NCBI GenBank assembly: GCA_938006335.1
Contig: CALLMF010000009.1
Span: 62,001-126,000 of the forward strand
DNA: 64,000 nucleotides
Reading direction: 5' to 3'
Source of the DNA: an uncultured Granulosicoccaceae bacterium
GTDB taxonomy: Bacteria > Pseudomonadota > Gammaproteobacteria > Granulosicoccales > Granulosicoccaceae
Shown: one piece after another, positions 46,634-55,570 of the stretch
How positions within the stretch are numbered: the stretch's first letter is position 1
Layout: every line of letters starts with the position of its first letter
Notes under the pieces: generated by a model
What the model was told of the DNA's origin: nothing
Database searches by the model: none
What the model saw: only the letters and a program-made list of their open reading frames with translations
Translations under genes and position numbers: made by a program

Positions 46634-47569
46634 ATGTGTGGAATCGTCGGGCTTTACCTTAAAAACAAGGCACTTTATCCGCAGCTCGGCGAACTGTTCA
46701 AGCCGATGCTCATCGAGATGACAAGTCGAGGCCCGGACTCTGCCGGGGTTGCGATTTATCGCGACGCGGTTCCAGAGGGTGAGCTGAAATATTCGCTCGC
46801 ACACGACGAGACCACACACGATTGGGCGGCCCTTGCCACCGCACTCGCCAAGGATCTGTCGGCAAAGGCGCGCATTACCCAATGCGACACGCATGCACTC
46901 CTGATCACCGACGCGCCGGAGCACAAGGTGCAGGCCTGGCTACGCGACAATGCAACCGGCGTTCGCCTGGTCGGCAGTGGCAAGAGTGTCGAGATCTACA
47001 AGGAAACCGGGCTCCCTGAAGAGGTGTACGCACGCTTCGACCTGGCCTCTGCCGCTGGCAAACACATGATCGGTCACACACGTATGGCGACAGAAAGTGC
47101 GGTGACTACCGCGGGCTCGCACCCCTTTGCGACTGGTGCTGATCTCTGCCTGGTTCACAACGGATCGTTGTCCAACCACAACCGGCTGCGCGAAGAACTG
47201 ATCCGCAAGGGTGTGAGCTTTGGTAGCGAAAACGACAGCGAAGTCGCCGCGGCCTACCTCACCTGGAAGCTGCGCAATGGCGTGTCCCTGAAGCAGGCAC
47301 TGGAAGATGCGCTCGACGATCTCGATGGCTTTTTCACCTTCTGTGTAGGCACCAGCGAGGGTTTTGCCGTAGTGCGCGATCCCATTGCCTGCAAACATGC
47401 CGTACTTGCAGAAACCGACGACTGGGTGGCCATGGCCACTGAATACCGAGCGATTGCGAGTCTGCCGGGCAGCGACAAGGCGCGCATCTGGGAACCGAAG
47501 CCTGCCACGGTCTACAGCTGGGGTGATGAAGGAATGAACATCGAAGAACTGGCACGGGGTGCCGCATGA
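46634..47569 (+). CDS. mgsA: N-methylglutamate synthase subunit A (class II glutamine amidotransferase)
   Basis: This 311-residue protein starts MCGIVG. After Met removal, Cys2 is the N-terminal nucleophile of the class II amidotransferase fold. HTRMATESAVTTAGSHPF and the LCLVHNGSLSNHNRLRE block are typical family sites. In N-methylglutamate synthase it corresponds to the GlxB/amidotransferase-like subunit, which with MgsB and MgsC transfers methylamine from gamma-glutamylmethylamide onto 2-oxoglutarate. The nearby gmaS and mgsBC genes support this reading over a general glutamate synthase. The start at 46634 places Cys at residue 2; a longer frame upstream would destroy it. Confidence 0.93.
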   Translation: MCGIVGLYLKNKALYPQLGELFKPMLIEMTSRGPDSAGVAIYRDAVPEGELKYSLAHDETTHDWAALATALAKDLSAKARITQCDTHALLITDAPEHKVQAWLRDNATGVRLVGSGKSVEIYKETGLPEEVYARFDLASAAGKHMIGHTRMATESAVTTAGSHPFATGADLCLVHNGSLSNHNRLREELIRKGVSFGSENDSEVAAAYLTWKLRNGVSLKQALEDALDDLDGFFTFCVGTSEGFAVVRDPIACKHAVLAETDDWVAMATEYRAIASLPGSDKARIWEPKPATVYSWGDEGMNIEELARGAA

Positions 47570-48237
47570 GCACACTGGATCTGCAGGAGCTTGGCCTGCG
47601 CAAGGTCAACAGTACCCTGCACAACGCCGACGCCGGCGAATGGACAGTCTCCAACCCCAGCGGCCAGCACGCCATCGCCTGTGGTCTGGACAAACCGATG
47701 ACCGTGGACATCCAGGGGCACGTCGGCTTCTACTGTGCCGGCATGAATCAGCAGGCGGACGTCACCGTGCACGGCCATGCTGGTGTCGGTGTTGGCGAGA
47801 ACATGATGAGTGGCGTGGTACGCGTCAAGGGCAATGCCAGTCAGGCGGCTGGGGCGACGGCGCACGGCGGGCTGCTGGTCATTGAAGGTGATGCATCATC
47901 ACGATGCGGCATCTCCATGAAAGGTGTCGATATTGTTGTTGGTGGTTCTGTCGGTCACATGTCGGCCTTCATGGCGCAGGTCGGCAACCTGGTGATCTGC
48001 GGAGACGCTGGCGAGGCCTTGGGTGATTCGATCTATGAAGCGCGACTGTTTGTCGCAGGCTCGGTCGAGAGCCTCGGGGCCGACTGCATCGAAAAGGAGA
48101 TGACACCAGAACATCTCGCAACCCTGACCGACCTCCTGACACGTGCGGGTATCGACGCTGATCCCGCCTCGTTCCGCCGTTACGGATCGGCACGGCAGCT
48201 CTATCACTTCGACATCGACAAGGCGGACGCGTACTGA
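47566..48237 (+). CDS. mgsB: N-methylglutamate synthase subunit B (GXGXG domain)
   Basis: This 223-residue protein is a right-handed beta-helix of the glutamate-synthase alpha-subunit C-terminal (GXGXG) type, with repeated G.V.V.G-like turns (VHGHAGVGVGENMMSG, VRVKGNASQAAGA, VIEGDASSRCGISM, IVVGGSVGHMSAFM). It carries no known active site of its own and probably forms part of the ammonia/methylamine channel. It overlaps mgsA by 4 bp (ATGA) and precedes mgsC by 1 base. Confidence 0.92.
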   Translation: MSTLDLQELGLRKVNSTLHNADAGEWTVSNPSGQHAIACGLDKPMTVDIQGHVGFYCAGMNQQADVTVHGHAGVGVGENMMSGVVRVKGNASQAAGATAHGGLLVIEGDASSRCGISMKGVDIVVGGSVGHMSAFMAQVGNLVICGDAGEALGDSIYEARLFVAGSVESLGADCIEKEMTPEHLATLTDLLTRAGIDADPASFRRYGSARQLYHFDIDKADAY

Positions 48238-48238
48238 G

Positions 48239-49582
48239 ATGGATGACGTAACAGACCAGAAGGGCGTAGCGCGAGCCGCACCGCGAGCATCCGCCACCTT
48301 CGACGAGTACACGCTCTCGGAGATCCGCCGTGCAGCGACCACCGGCATCTACGACATACGCGGTGCTGGCGCCAAGCGTGCCTTGCCACACTTCGATGAC
48401 CTGCTGTTTCTTGGTGCATCGATCTCTCGCTACCCGCTTGAGGGTTACCGTGAAAAGTGCGGCACCGATGTCATCCTCGGTGATCGCTTCGCCTCCAAGC
48501 CCCTCGAGCTCAAGATACCGATCACCATCGCAGGCATGAGCTTTGGCTCCTTGTCCGGACAGGCTAAGGAAGCACTGGGGCGCGGTGCCAACGCGGCCGG
48601 CACATCAACCACTACCGGTGACGGTGGCATGACCGTGGAAGAGCGCGGTCATTCCAAGCAGCTCGTCTACCAGTACCTGCCGTCACGCTACGGCATGAAT
48701 CCCGACGACCTGCGCAAGGCGGATGCCATCGAGATCGTGGTCGGTCAAGGCGCCAAACCCGGTGGTGGCGGCATGCTGCTTGGACAGAAAATCACTGAAC
48801 GTGTTGCAGGCATGCGCTCCCTGCCCGTCGGTATCGATCAACGCTCCGCGTGTCGGCACCCGGACTGGACCGGCCCTGATGATCTTGAAATCAAGATTCT
48901 CGAACTGCGCGAAATCACCAATTGGGAAAAACCGATCTTCGTGAAGATCGGTGGTTCCCGTCCCTACTACGACACCGCACTTGCCGTGAAGTCGGGTGCA
49001 GACGTGATCGTCCTTGATGGCATGCAAGGCGGCACGGCGGCCACACAGAACGTGTTTATCGAACACGTTGGCCTGCCCACACTGGGTTGCATTCGTCCCG
49101 CTGTCAAAGCGCTGCAGGAACTTGACATGCATCGCAAGGTTCAGCTGATCGTCTCTGGCGGTATCCGCAATGGTGCAGACGTTGCCAAAGCGCTCGCTCT
49201 TGGTGCAGATGCAGTATCAGTCGGTACGGCAGCACTGGTTGCACTGGGCGACAACGATCCACGTTGGGAATCTGACTATCAGGCCCTTGGCAGTACCGCT
49301 GGCGCATACGACGCCTGGCACGAAGGACGTGATCCGGCAGGCATCACCACTCAGGACCCGAAACTCGCGAGTCGACTGGATCCAGTGGTTGCAGGTAAGC
49401 GCCTCGCGAATTATCTTGGGGTCATGACACTCGAAGCACAGACCATTGCCCGTGCCTGCGGCAAGAACCACGTGCACAACCTCGAGCCGGAAGATCTTTG
49501 CGCCCTCACCGTTGAAAGCGCAGCAATGGCACAGGTACCTCTGGCAGGTACTGCATGGGTGCCCGGCACTCCCCTGGGCTGA
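48239..49582 (+). CDS. mgsC: N-methylglutamate synthase subunit C (FMN/Fe-S glutamate synthase-like)
   Basis: This 447-residue protein has the FMN-binding glutamate synthase core: GMSFGSLSGQAKEALGRGA, NTGDGGM-type sequence (TTTGDGGMT), GQGAKPGGGG, VFVKIGGSRPY-like FVKIGG, VIVLDGMQGGTAAT and LIVSGGIRNGADVAKALALGADAVSVG. It reduces the imine formed between 2-oxoglutarate and methylamine to N-methylglutamate in the complex. The ATG at 48239 follows the mgsB stop by 1 base. It is followed by gmaS, consistent with the pathway. Confidence 0.93.
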   Translation: MDDVTDQKGVARAAPRASATFDEYTLSEIRRAATTGIYDIRGAGAKRALPHFDDLLFLGASISRYPLEGYREKCGTDVILGDRFASKPLELKIPITIAGMSFGSLSGQAKEALGRGANAAGTSTTTGDGGMTVEERGHSKQLVYQYLPSRYGMNPDDLRKADAIEIVVGQGAKPGGGGMLLGQKITERVAGMRSLPVGIDQRSACRHPDWTGPDDLEIKILELREITNWEKPIFVKIGGSRPYYDTALAVKSGADVIVLDGMQGGTAATQNVFIEHVGLPTLGCIRPAVKALQELDMHRKVQLIVSGGIRNGADVAKALALGADAVSVGTAALVALGDNDPRWESDYQALGSTAGAYDAWHEGRDPAGITTQDPKLASRLDPVVAGKRLANYLGVMTLEAQTIARACGKNHVHNLEPEDLCALTVESAAMAQVPLAGTAWVPGTPLG

Positions 49583-49641
49583 CTTCACAATACAAGCCAG
49601 TCTCCACTCCAAACATCACACCTAACAAGCGAACAGAGGGC

Positions 49642-50949
49642 ATGACACAGGATCTCGGAGACTACGCCAAAGAACGCGGCGTCAAGTATTTTCTCTTCAA
49701 CTTCACGGACCTCTTTGGCACGCAGCGCGCCAAGCTGGTACCGGCCGAAGCCGCTTCCGGGATGCAGAAGAGCGGTGCGGGCTTCGCCGGTTTTGCCGCC
49801 TGGCTCGACTTCACCCCGGCGCACCCGGACATGTTCGTGAAGCCCGACCCGGCGTCGGTCATCCAACTGCCATGGAAGCCCGAGGTTGCGTGGGTAGCAG
49901 GCGATCCATGGATGAACGGCGAGCCCGTGGCGCAGGGGCCGCGCAATGTGCTCAAACGCCTGATGGCAGAGTCCGCCGAAAAAGGCATGCTGATGAAGTC
50001 GGGCGTGGAGCCGGAATTCCATCTCATCAATGCCGATGGCAGTGATATCTCCGACGACCGAGACACACAAGAGAAGCCCTGCTACGACCAGTCTGCTGTG
50101 ATGCGTCGCTACGATGTCATCGCAGAGATCTGCTCCACGATGACCGCGCTGGGTTGGGGTCCGTATCAAAACGACCACGAGGACGCGAACGGTCAGTTCG
50201 AGATCAACTGGGATTTCAACGATGCACTGACCACCGCAGACCAGTTGTGCTTCTTCAAGTTCATGGTCAAGTCCATTGCGGAAAATCACGGCCTGCGCGC
50301 CACCTTCATGCCGAAGCCCTTCAGCCACCTGACCGGCAACGGTTGTCACGTGCACGTCTCGGTCTGGGACAACGAGGGCAAGACCAATCGCTTCGGTGAC
50401 GACAACGGCGAGTTGGGACTCTCGCAAGAGGCCTACCACTTCATTGGTGGACTACTCGATCATGGTGAAGCACTCGCTGCGATCACCAATCCGACCGTCA
50501 ATTCCTACAAGCGCATCAACGCACCACCCACACTCTCCGGCGCAACCTGGTCACCGAGTTCCATCACCTTCGGCGGCAACAACCGCACGCACATGATCCG
50601 CATTCCGGACGACGGACGCATCGAACTGCGACTGCCTGATGGAGCTGCCAATCCTTATCTGTTGATGGCAGTGATCCTTGCCGCTGGCATGGATGGCACC
50701 GACAAGAAGACCAGCCCGGGCGAGCGACTGGACATCGACATGTATACCGAAGGGCATACGATCAAGAATGCCAAGAAGCTGCCCTTGAACCTTCTCGATG
50801 CCCTGCGCAACCTCGAAGCTGATACGACACTGTGCAAGGCGATGGGCACGGAATTCACCGAAGCCTACTTGAAGCTCAAGCACAATGACTGGAACAAGTT
50901 CAGCCAGTCGCTAAGCCAGTGGGAGCGCGACAACACGCTCGACTGCTGA
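49642..50949 (+). CDS. gmaS: Gamma-glutamylmethylamide synthetase GmaS
   Basis: GmaS joins glutamate to monomethylamine with ATP. This 435-residue protein is a type III glutamine synthetase-like enzyme: GVEPEFHLI contains metal-binding Glu, EDANGQFEINWDF is a key catalytic block, FMPKPFSHLTGNGCHVHVS carries the His, and TFGGNNRTHMIRIPDDGRIELRLPD lies at the ATP/glutamate site. Relative to ordinary glutamine synthetase it is short and lacks an adenylylation-type motif that I can see. AGAGGG lies just upstream of the ATG. The neighbouring mgsABC genes favour GmaS over a plain glutamine synthetase. Confidence 0.92.
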   Translation: MTQDLGDYAKERGVKYFLFNFTDLFGTQRAKLVPAEAASGMQKSGAGFAGFAAWLDFTPAHPDMFVKPDPASVIQLPWKPEVAWVAGDPWMNGEPVAQGPRNVLKRLMAESAEKGMLMKSGVEPEFHLINADGSDISDDRDTQEKPCYDQSAVMRRYDVIAEICSTMTALGWGPYQNDHEDANGQFEINWDFNDALTTADQLCFFKFMVKSIAENHGLRATFMPKPFSHLTGNGCHVHVSVWDNEGKTNRFGDDNGELGLSQEAYHFIGGLLDHGEALAAITNPTVNSYKRINAPPTLSGATWSPSSITFGGNNRTHMIRIPDDGRIELRLPDGAANPYLLMAVILAAGMDGTDKKTSPGERLDIDMYTEGHTIKNAKKLPLNLLDALRNLEADTTLCKAMGTEFTEAYLKLKHNDWNKFSQSLSQWERDNTLDC

Positions 50950-50981
50950 CACTGCAACGCACCGCCTTACCGGCCGCTCCG

Positions 50982-51018
50982 GCTAGGAGGGGCCACTGTC
51001 CCCCCGCCCCTACCTAGC
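50982..51018 (+). other. Stem-loop between gmaS and amt
   Basis: GCTAGGAGGGGC pairs with GCCCCT(A)CCTAGC, a 12-bp stem with one bulged A and a 12-base loop. It has no T-run and lies 20 bases before the amt ATG, so it could attenuate or tune amt expression. Inferred from pairing. Confidence 0.5.
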
Positions 51019-51038
51019 AACCGGAGCCACTACTCGAT

Positions 51039-52439
51039 ATGGAAGAAGAAATCGCGCGACTCAGTGCGGAGCTCGCGACCCTCACTGAAGTCGCGACTTT
51101 CAACAACACCGCGTTTTCCGAGGTGTACTACTACCTGACCATCCCGTTGATGGTGATCATCCACGCGGGCTTTCTCGCCTACGAGATGGGTGCTTCGCGT
51201 CAGAAGAACGTGTTGTCTTCAGGCGTCAAGAACATCCTGGCCTTTGCCTTTCTGGTACCGGCCTTCTATTACATCGGCTGGTTCGTCTACTGGGCGTTCC
51301 CGACGGGTATCGACATGTCCGCCGGCTTCTACGAAATCTCCGGTTGGGACTACGCAGTTGCCGTCGCCAACCCGATGGGTGAGGTGATGGGGCCATACCT
51401 CGGTGATAACGCGACCGGTGTGTTCTGGGGTGCGTTCACGTTGTTTGCCGCGACCACCGCATCGATCATGTCGGGCGCCGTCATCGAACGCATCCAGCTG
51501 TTCGGATTCATCCTGCTCGCGATCGTGCTAGGGGCAATGGCGTGGGTATTGGGTGCCGCCTGGGGCTGGCACGCCGATGGCTGGCTGGTTCAGAAGTACG
51601 GCTATCACGACTTTGGCGCCGCAGGCGTCGTACACATGATCGCGGGCTTCTTCGCGCTCGGTGTGCTCATCAACCTCGGGCCGCGTATCGGCAAGTACAA
51701 CGCCGACGGTTCTTCCAACCACATCGCGGGGCACAGCATGCCCATGACCCTCGTCGGCCTGATGCTCATCATCGTCGGCTTCTGGGGCTTCCTGATGGCC
51801 TGTGTCATCGTGCCGGGTGAAGCCTGGTCATGGTCGACGACCACGTTCAACAGCATCTACGGGACTCCGGTCACGCTGTCTGCACTGGCGTTCAACATCC
51901 TCATGGGTTTTGGCGGTGGCATCATCGGCGCCTGGATGGTCACGCGCGATCCCTTCTGGATGATGTCGGGCGCACTAGGCGGCATCATCTCCTGCGCAGC
52001 AGGGCTTGATCTCTACTGGCCGCCATTGGCTTTCGCCATCGGCTTCGTCGGTGCCTGCATCATGCCGATTTCGGCGAAGTTCTTCGAGAAACTCGGAGTC
52101 GACGATGCAGTGGGCGCGGTCACGGTCCACGGCACGCTCGGTATCTGGGGTGTACTCGCTGCTGGCATCTTCGCGTCGGGCTACCCGGCGCTGCAAGGCG
52201 AGGCGGGCGTTGCCACGATCAGTATCGTTGGCCAGGCAATCGGCGTCGGCGTCATGTTCTCTCTGGGCTTCTTCCCGGGTTACATCCTGTCCTTGATTCT
52301 CCGAATCTTCGGATTGCTGCGTGTACCGCAATCATCCGAACTCGCTGGACTTGACCTGACCAAGGTGCCGGCCGTGGCTTACCCGGAAGGGACACACGCC
52401 AGTGCTGACACAGCATCCACTTACCGGCCGCACGGCTGA
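51039..52439 (+). CDS. amt: Amt-family ammonium/methylammonium transporter
   Basis: This 466-residue protein has about 11 membrane helices of the Amt family. The twin-His pore is visible in DFGAAGVVHMIAG and DDAVGAVTVHGTLGIWG, and GAVIERIQLFGF matches the conserved GA..ER block. The N-terminus is an unusual Glu-rich 20-residue cytoplasmic or lumenal stretch (MEEEIARLSAELATL). No glnK gene is adjacent. Its place between gmaS and the dimethylamine oxygenase genes suggests it carries methylammonium or recaptures ammonium; the substrate is an inference. Confidence 0.92.
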   Translation: MEEEIARLSAELATLTEVATFNNTAFSEVYYYLTIPLMVIIHAGFLAYEMGASRQKNVLSSGVKNILAFAFLVPAFYYIGWFVYWAFPTGIDMSAGFYEISGWDYAVAVANPMGEVMGPYLGDNATGVFWGAFTLFAATTASIMSGAVIERIQLFGFILLAIVLGAMAWVLGAAWGWHADGWLVQKYGYHDFGAAGVVHMIAGFFALGVLINLGPRIGKYNADGSSNHIAGHSMPMTLVGLMLIIVGFWGFLMACVIVPGEAWSWSTTTFNSIYGTPVTLSALAFNILMGFGGGIIGAWMVTRDPFWMMSGALGGIISCAAGLDLYWPPLAFAIGFVGACIMPISAKFFEKLGVDDAVGAVTVHGTLGIWGVLAAGIFASGYPALQGEAGVATISIVGQAIGVGVMFSLGFFPGYILSLILRIFGLLRVPQSSELAGLDLTKVPAVAYPEGTHASADTASTYRPHG

Positions 52440-52467
52440 TCCAATCATCACCTAGGAGATCACGATC

Positions 52468-52653
52468 ATGGGTTCACCTCTACCCGAAGCGAGCTGGGAT
52501 GGTTTTTCAGGCGCTTACTACACCGGTGCCGGCGGAGTCTGGGAGCCGATCTGGCTGTTCGTCTCGATCGGCCTGTGTGTGCTCGCGCTGTTTGTCGGAC
52601 TCACACACGAAAAACTCGCTCACCGACGCATGAAAAAGCAAGACAAGGCGTAG
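52468..52653 (+). CDS. Single-helix membrane microprotein next to amt
   Basis: This 61-residue protein has one transmembrane helix (WLFVSIGLCVLALFVGLTHE) after a Gly/Tyr/Trp-rich N-terminus and ends in a Lys-rich tail (HRRMKKQDKA). AGGAGATCACG is a good ribosome-binding site. It begins 28 bp after the amt stop, with which it is probably cotranslated. The basic C-terminus suggests cytoplasmic orientation; a regulatory partner of Amt is possible. No family was recognised. Confidence 0.75.
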   Translation: MGSPLPEASWDGFSGAYYTGAGGVWEPIWLFVSIGLCVLALFVGLTHEKLAHRRMKKQDKA

Positions 52654-52678
52654 CCACACAGCTACTGCTTATTGAAGA

Positions 52679-52704
52679 GTCAGGCCGCCTGCGGGCGGCC
52701 TGAC
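52679..52704 (+). terminator. Perfect stem-loop, terminator or attenuator before dmmD
   Basis: A perfect 11-bp GC-rich stem (GTCAGGCCGCC / GGCGGCCTGAC) closes a TGCG tetraloop. TTCGC follows, not a T-run. Its position in the 109-bp gap between the microprotein gene and dmmD suits partial termination or an mRNA-processing site. The rest of the gap shows a CCGGAG ribosome site for dmmD only. Confidence 0.55.
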
Positions 52705-52762
52705 TTCGCAAGCAACACGTACTTCCACACAAGAACAGTTACCACTTTTCCGGAGAATTTCC

Positions 52763-53896
52763 ATGACTGCCAGCTGGCGCTTTTCCACACTCGCCGATCG
52801 ACATCGAGCCTTGGGTTCAACACTTGAGGACTGGAGCGGCATGGGTACCGCCTGGACCTACGACAAGGACCAGACCGAGGAATACCTTGCGATCCGCACC
52901 AAGGCGGGTTTCATGGATGTGTCCGGACTCAAGAAGGTCCACATCTCCGGACCACACGCCTCACACGTCATTGATCGTGCGACCACTCGCGACGTGGAGA
53001 GAATCTCACCCGGACGTGCAAGCTACGCCTGCATGCTCAACGACGCTGGAAAATTCATCGATGACTGCGTCATCTACCGCATGGGTCCCAACAGCTTCAT
53101 GGTGGTCCACGGCTCCGGCGAGGGTCACGAACAACTGACACGCGCAGCCATCGGGCGCGATGTGTCGATTCGCTTTGACGACAACCTGCACGACATCTCG
53201 CTGCAAGGTCCACTCTCTGTAGACCTGCTTGAAAAGCACGTCGAGGGCATCCGTCACCTGCCCTACTTCGCTCACATGCCGACGCGCCTGTTCGGACACC
53301 CGGTCACCATCTCCCGCACCGGCTACACTGGCGAACGCGGCTATGAAATCTTTTGCCGGGGTCAGGATGCCGTGGACATCTGGGACAACCTCGAGAAGGA
53401 AGGCAAGCCCATGGGCATCATCCCCACGCGCTTCACGACACTCGATTTGCTGCGTGCAGAGAGCTACCTGTTGTTCTACCCGTACGACAACTCCGAGATG
53501 TACCCCTTCGACGACGACGTGACTGGCGACACCCTGTGGGAGCTCGGTCTGGACTTTACCGTCTCTGAGGGCAAGACCGGCTTTCGTGGCGCGGAAGAGC
53601 ACTACCGCCTGAAGGGCCGGGAACGCTTCAAGATCTACGGCCTGAAACTCACCGGCGAAGAACCGGCAGAAGAAGGCGCACCACTGATGCAGGACGGCAA
53701 GCAGGTAGGCGTTGCGACCATTGGCATGTACTCACCGCTCAACAAGCACAACGTCGCCATCGCCCGCATGCCGGTCGACTGCGCCACGCCTGGTGTGAAA
53801 TTGCAGGTACAGAACTCAACCGGTACGATCGACTGCGAAGCCGCGCCCATGCCTTTCTACGATGTAGACAAGGCACGACGCACAGCAAAGGGCTGA
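52763..53896 (+). CDS. dmmD: GcvT-type THF-binding protein of dimethylamine monooxygenase cluster (DmmD)
   Basis: This 377-residue aminomethyltransferase-like protein contains ADRHRALGSTLEDWSGMGT, SGLKKVHISGPHASHVID, GRASYACMLNDAGKFIDDCV, SLQGPLSVDLLEKH, SRTGYTGERGYEIF and FTTLDLLRAESY. These are GcvT folate-binding motifs. By gene order (D-A-B-C) it is the DmmD component that may transfer the released one-carbon unit to tetrahydrofolate. Dimethylsulfoniopropionate demethylase (DmdA) is a homologous alternative, made less likely by the following genes. Letters are assigned by order and remain tentative. Confidence 0.85.
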   Translation: MTASWRFSTLADRHRALGSTLEDWSGMGTAWTYDKDQTEEYLAIRTKAGFMDVSGLKKVHISGPHASHVIDRATTRDVERISPGRASYACMLNDAGKFIDDCVIYRMGPNSFMVVHGSGEGHEQLTRAAIGRDVSIRFDDNLHDISLQGPLSVDLLEKHVEGIRHLPYFAHMPTRLFGHPVTISRTGYTGERGYEIFCRGQDAVDIWDNLEKEGKPMGIIPTRFTTLDLLRAESYLLFYPYDNSEMYPFDDDVTGDTLWELGLDFTVSEGKTGFRGAEEHYRLKGRERFKIYGLKLTGEEPAEEGAPLMQDGKQVGVATIGMYSPLNKHNVAIARMPVDCATPGVKLQVQNSTGTIDCEAAPMPFYDVDKARRTAKG

Positions 53897-53947
53897 ACGT
53901 TTCCCAGTCCTGACTACAGCGATAGCCACGTCATACCAGGAGCATCA

Positions 53948-54553
53948 ATGAGTTCCCGTATTGTCCCGACCATCCTGAGTCGACCGGTGTATGGCACCTT
54001 GACACCCACCACCGCATCCGCACATCTATTGATTGCGGATGCGGATGGCGGTACTGCCATTCTGGACCTCGCCAAGGCAGCGCCTGCGGGGTTCTTTGAT
54101 AGCGCCGAGGTCTGTTACGTGCCCGGTGCAGATGCCGACTTCAGCGATGAGCTGCAGCAACTGTCTCCGCGACAGTTTCATACCAGCCCGACCATACAGG
54201 CGCTGTTGCCACGCCTGTCTCGTACCTTCGAGCGATTGCACATGGGCACCAGCGTGTACCTGGCTGGCAGCGAGTCACTGATTGGCCTGGCCACGCAATC
54301 GGCCATGCAGGCTGGTCTTGACTATCAGGCCCTGCAAACCGAGCATCGCGGCACGCTGGCCAGACGCGTGCAGTGCGTGCACTGCAAGGGCACCACGGAA
54401 AATGTCACTACACAGCCTGCCGAGTGTGCACACTGCGGCCTGCTTCTGTTCGTCAGGGATCACTACTCGCGTCGTCTTGCCGCTTTTCAGGGCGTCAACA
54501 TCAACGCCGAAGACCCGACGGATGTCCCACCCAAGATCGAGGAGTTCACATGA
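53948..54553 (+). CDS. dmmA: Dimethylamine monooxygenase small subunit DmmA-like
   Basis: This 201-residue protein has a compact N-terminal domain (STLTPTTASAHLLIAD-type start, ILDLAKAAPAGFFDSAEV) and a C-terminal zinc-ribbon-like segment with CVHC (Cys143/146) and CAHC (Cys160/163). The combination matches the DmmA-like subunit found between GcvT and ferredoxin-reductase genes in dimethylamine oxygenase clusters. It may pass electrons to or stabilise the haem subunit. Its stop overlaps the dmmB start by 4 bp, indicating translational coupling. Confidence 0.82.
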   Translation: MSSRIVPTILSRPVYGTLTPTTASAHLLIADADGGTAILDLAKAAPAGFFDSAEVCYVPGADADFSDELQQLSPRQFHTSPTIQALLPRLSRTFERLHMGTSVYLAGSESLIGLATQSAMQAGLDYQALQTEHRGTLARRVQCVHCKGTTENVTTQPAECAHCGLLLFVRDHYSRRLAAFQGVNINAEDPTDVPPKIEEFT

Positions 54554-55524
54554 GTGCAGGCCATCGCCTCCTCGGAGCCATTGACGTTGTTGTCACCGAC
54601 GTTGTCGAGCTGAACCCCGAGGTCAAGCGCTTCCATTTTGCACGCCCTGACGGGCAGCCACTACCCGCATTCTCTGGTGGTGCGCACATCGTCATCGAGA
54701 TGAAGGATGGCGACGTTACGCGTCGCACACCCTATTCACTCTCCAGCTCACCCTTCGAGACCGACGACTACCAGGTCAGCATTCGTCGTGATGACAACGG
54801 CCGTGGCGGCTCCTTGTACATGCACCGCTCGGTCACGCCCGGCATGGCCATGACCATCTCGCATCCGAGCAACCTGTTCTCACTGGACAAGCGCGCCACA
54901 CGGCACCTCATGCTCACTGGCGGTATCGGCATCACGCCGTTTCTCGCACAGACAGCCCAGCTGATCCGCACCGGCGGAGAATTCGAAGTGCACTACGGCT
55001 TCAGAAGCCATGATGTTGCAGCCTATGTCGACGAGCTGACAGCTCGCATCGGGCATCGCCTGCATTGCTACGCAGACGATCAAGGCCAGCGTATCGACTA
55101 CGACCGGCTACTGAGTTCGCAACCGGCGGGCACCCACGTGTACGTGTGCGGGCCTACCCCAATGATTGACCTGGTGCTATCGAAGGCGAAGGAGCACGGC
55201 TGGCCTGATGCTCATGTACATTTCGAGCACTTCGCCAAGGCGCCGCCCGGAGAAGCATTCACCGTCGAACTCAAGGCGTCCGGAATCACCATAGCGGTCG
55301 GTGAGGAGCAGTCTCTGCTCGAAGCCATCGAGGCCGCAGGGGTCGATGCACCTTACATGTGCCGTGGCGGTGCCTGCGGTCAGTGTGAGACCGCTGTCGT
55401 CGAATACGACGGCGAGCTTCTTCATTCAGATCACTGGCTCGAGGACGAGGAACGTAGCGCCGGGCAAAAGATCATGCCGTGCGTATCGCGGTTCCGCGGC
55501 AAGCGGCTCGTACTCGATCTCTGA
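54550..55524 (+). CDS. dmmB: Dimethylamine monooxygenase reductase DmmB (flavin, [2Fe-2S])
   Basis: This 324-residue reductase has an FAD/FMN-binding barrel (RRTPYSLSSSPFETDDYQVSI), an NAD(P)H-binding lobe (LTGGIGITPFLAQTAQ, VYVCGPTPMI) and a C-terminal plant-type ferredoxin domain with Cys271, Cys276, Cys279 and Cys311 (CRGGACGQC and MPC). It belongs to the phthalate dioxygenase reductase (PDR/VanB) group. It would pass electrons from NAD(P)H to the haem oxygenase subunit encoded next. The ATG at 54550 overlaps the dmmA stop. Confidence 0.88.
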   Translation: MSAGHRLLGAIDVVVTDVVELNPEVKRFHFARPDGQPLPAFSGGAHIVIEMKDGDVTRRTPYSLSSSPFETDDYQVSIRRDDNGRGGSLYMHRSVTPGMAMTISHPSNLFSLDKRATRHLMLTGGIGITPFLAQTAQLIRTGGEFEVHYGFRSHDVAAYVDELTARIGHRLHCYADDQGQRIDYDRLLSSQPAGTHVYVCGPTPMIDLVLSKAKEHGWPDAHVHFEHFAKAPPGEAFTVELKASGITIAVGEEQSLLEAIEAAGVDAPYMCRGGACGQCETAVVEYDGELLHSDHWLEDEERSAGQKIMPCVSRFRGKRLVLDL

Positions 55525-55570
55525 TCCATTCATCAGCACGCGCACGCGTCGAGCGCACAGGAATCACATC

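Noticed and set aside
46634-49582. Ordinary glutamate synthase
   Set aside because: The three parts occur as separate short genes next to gmaS, the arrangement of N-methylglutamate synthase, and no beta (GltD) subunit is present.
52763-53896. DmdA (DMSP demethylase)
   Set aside because: The GcvT-type protein is homologous, but the three following genes match the dmmABC oxygenase set and no DMSP genes are seen, so DmmD is the better name. Not fully excluded.
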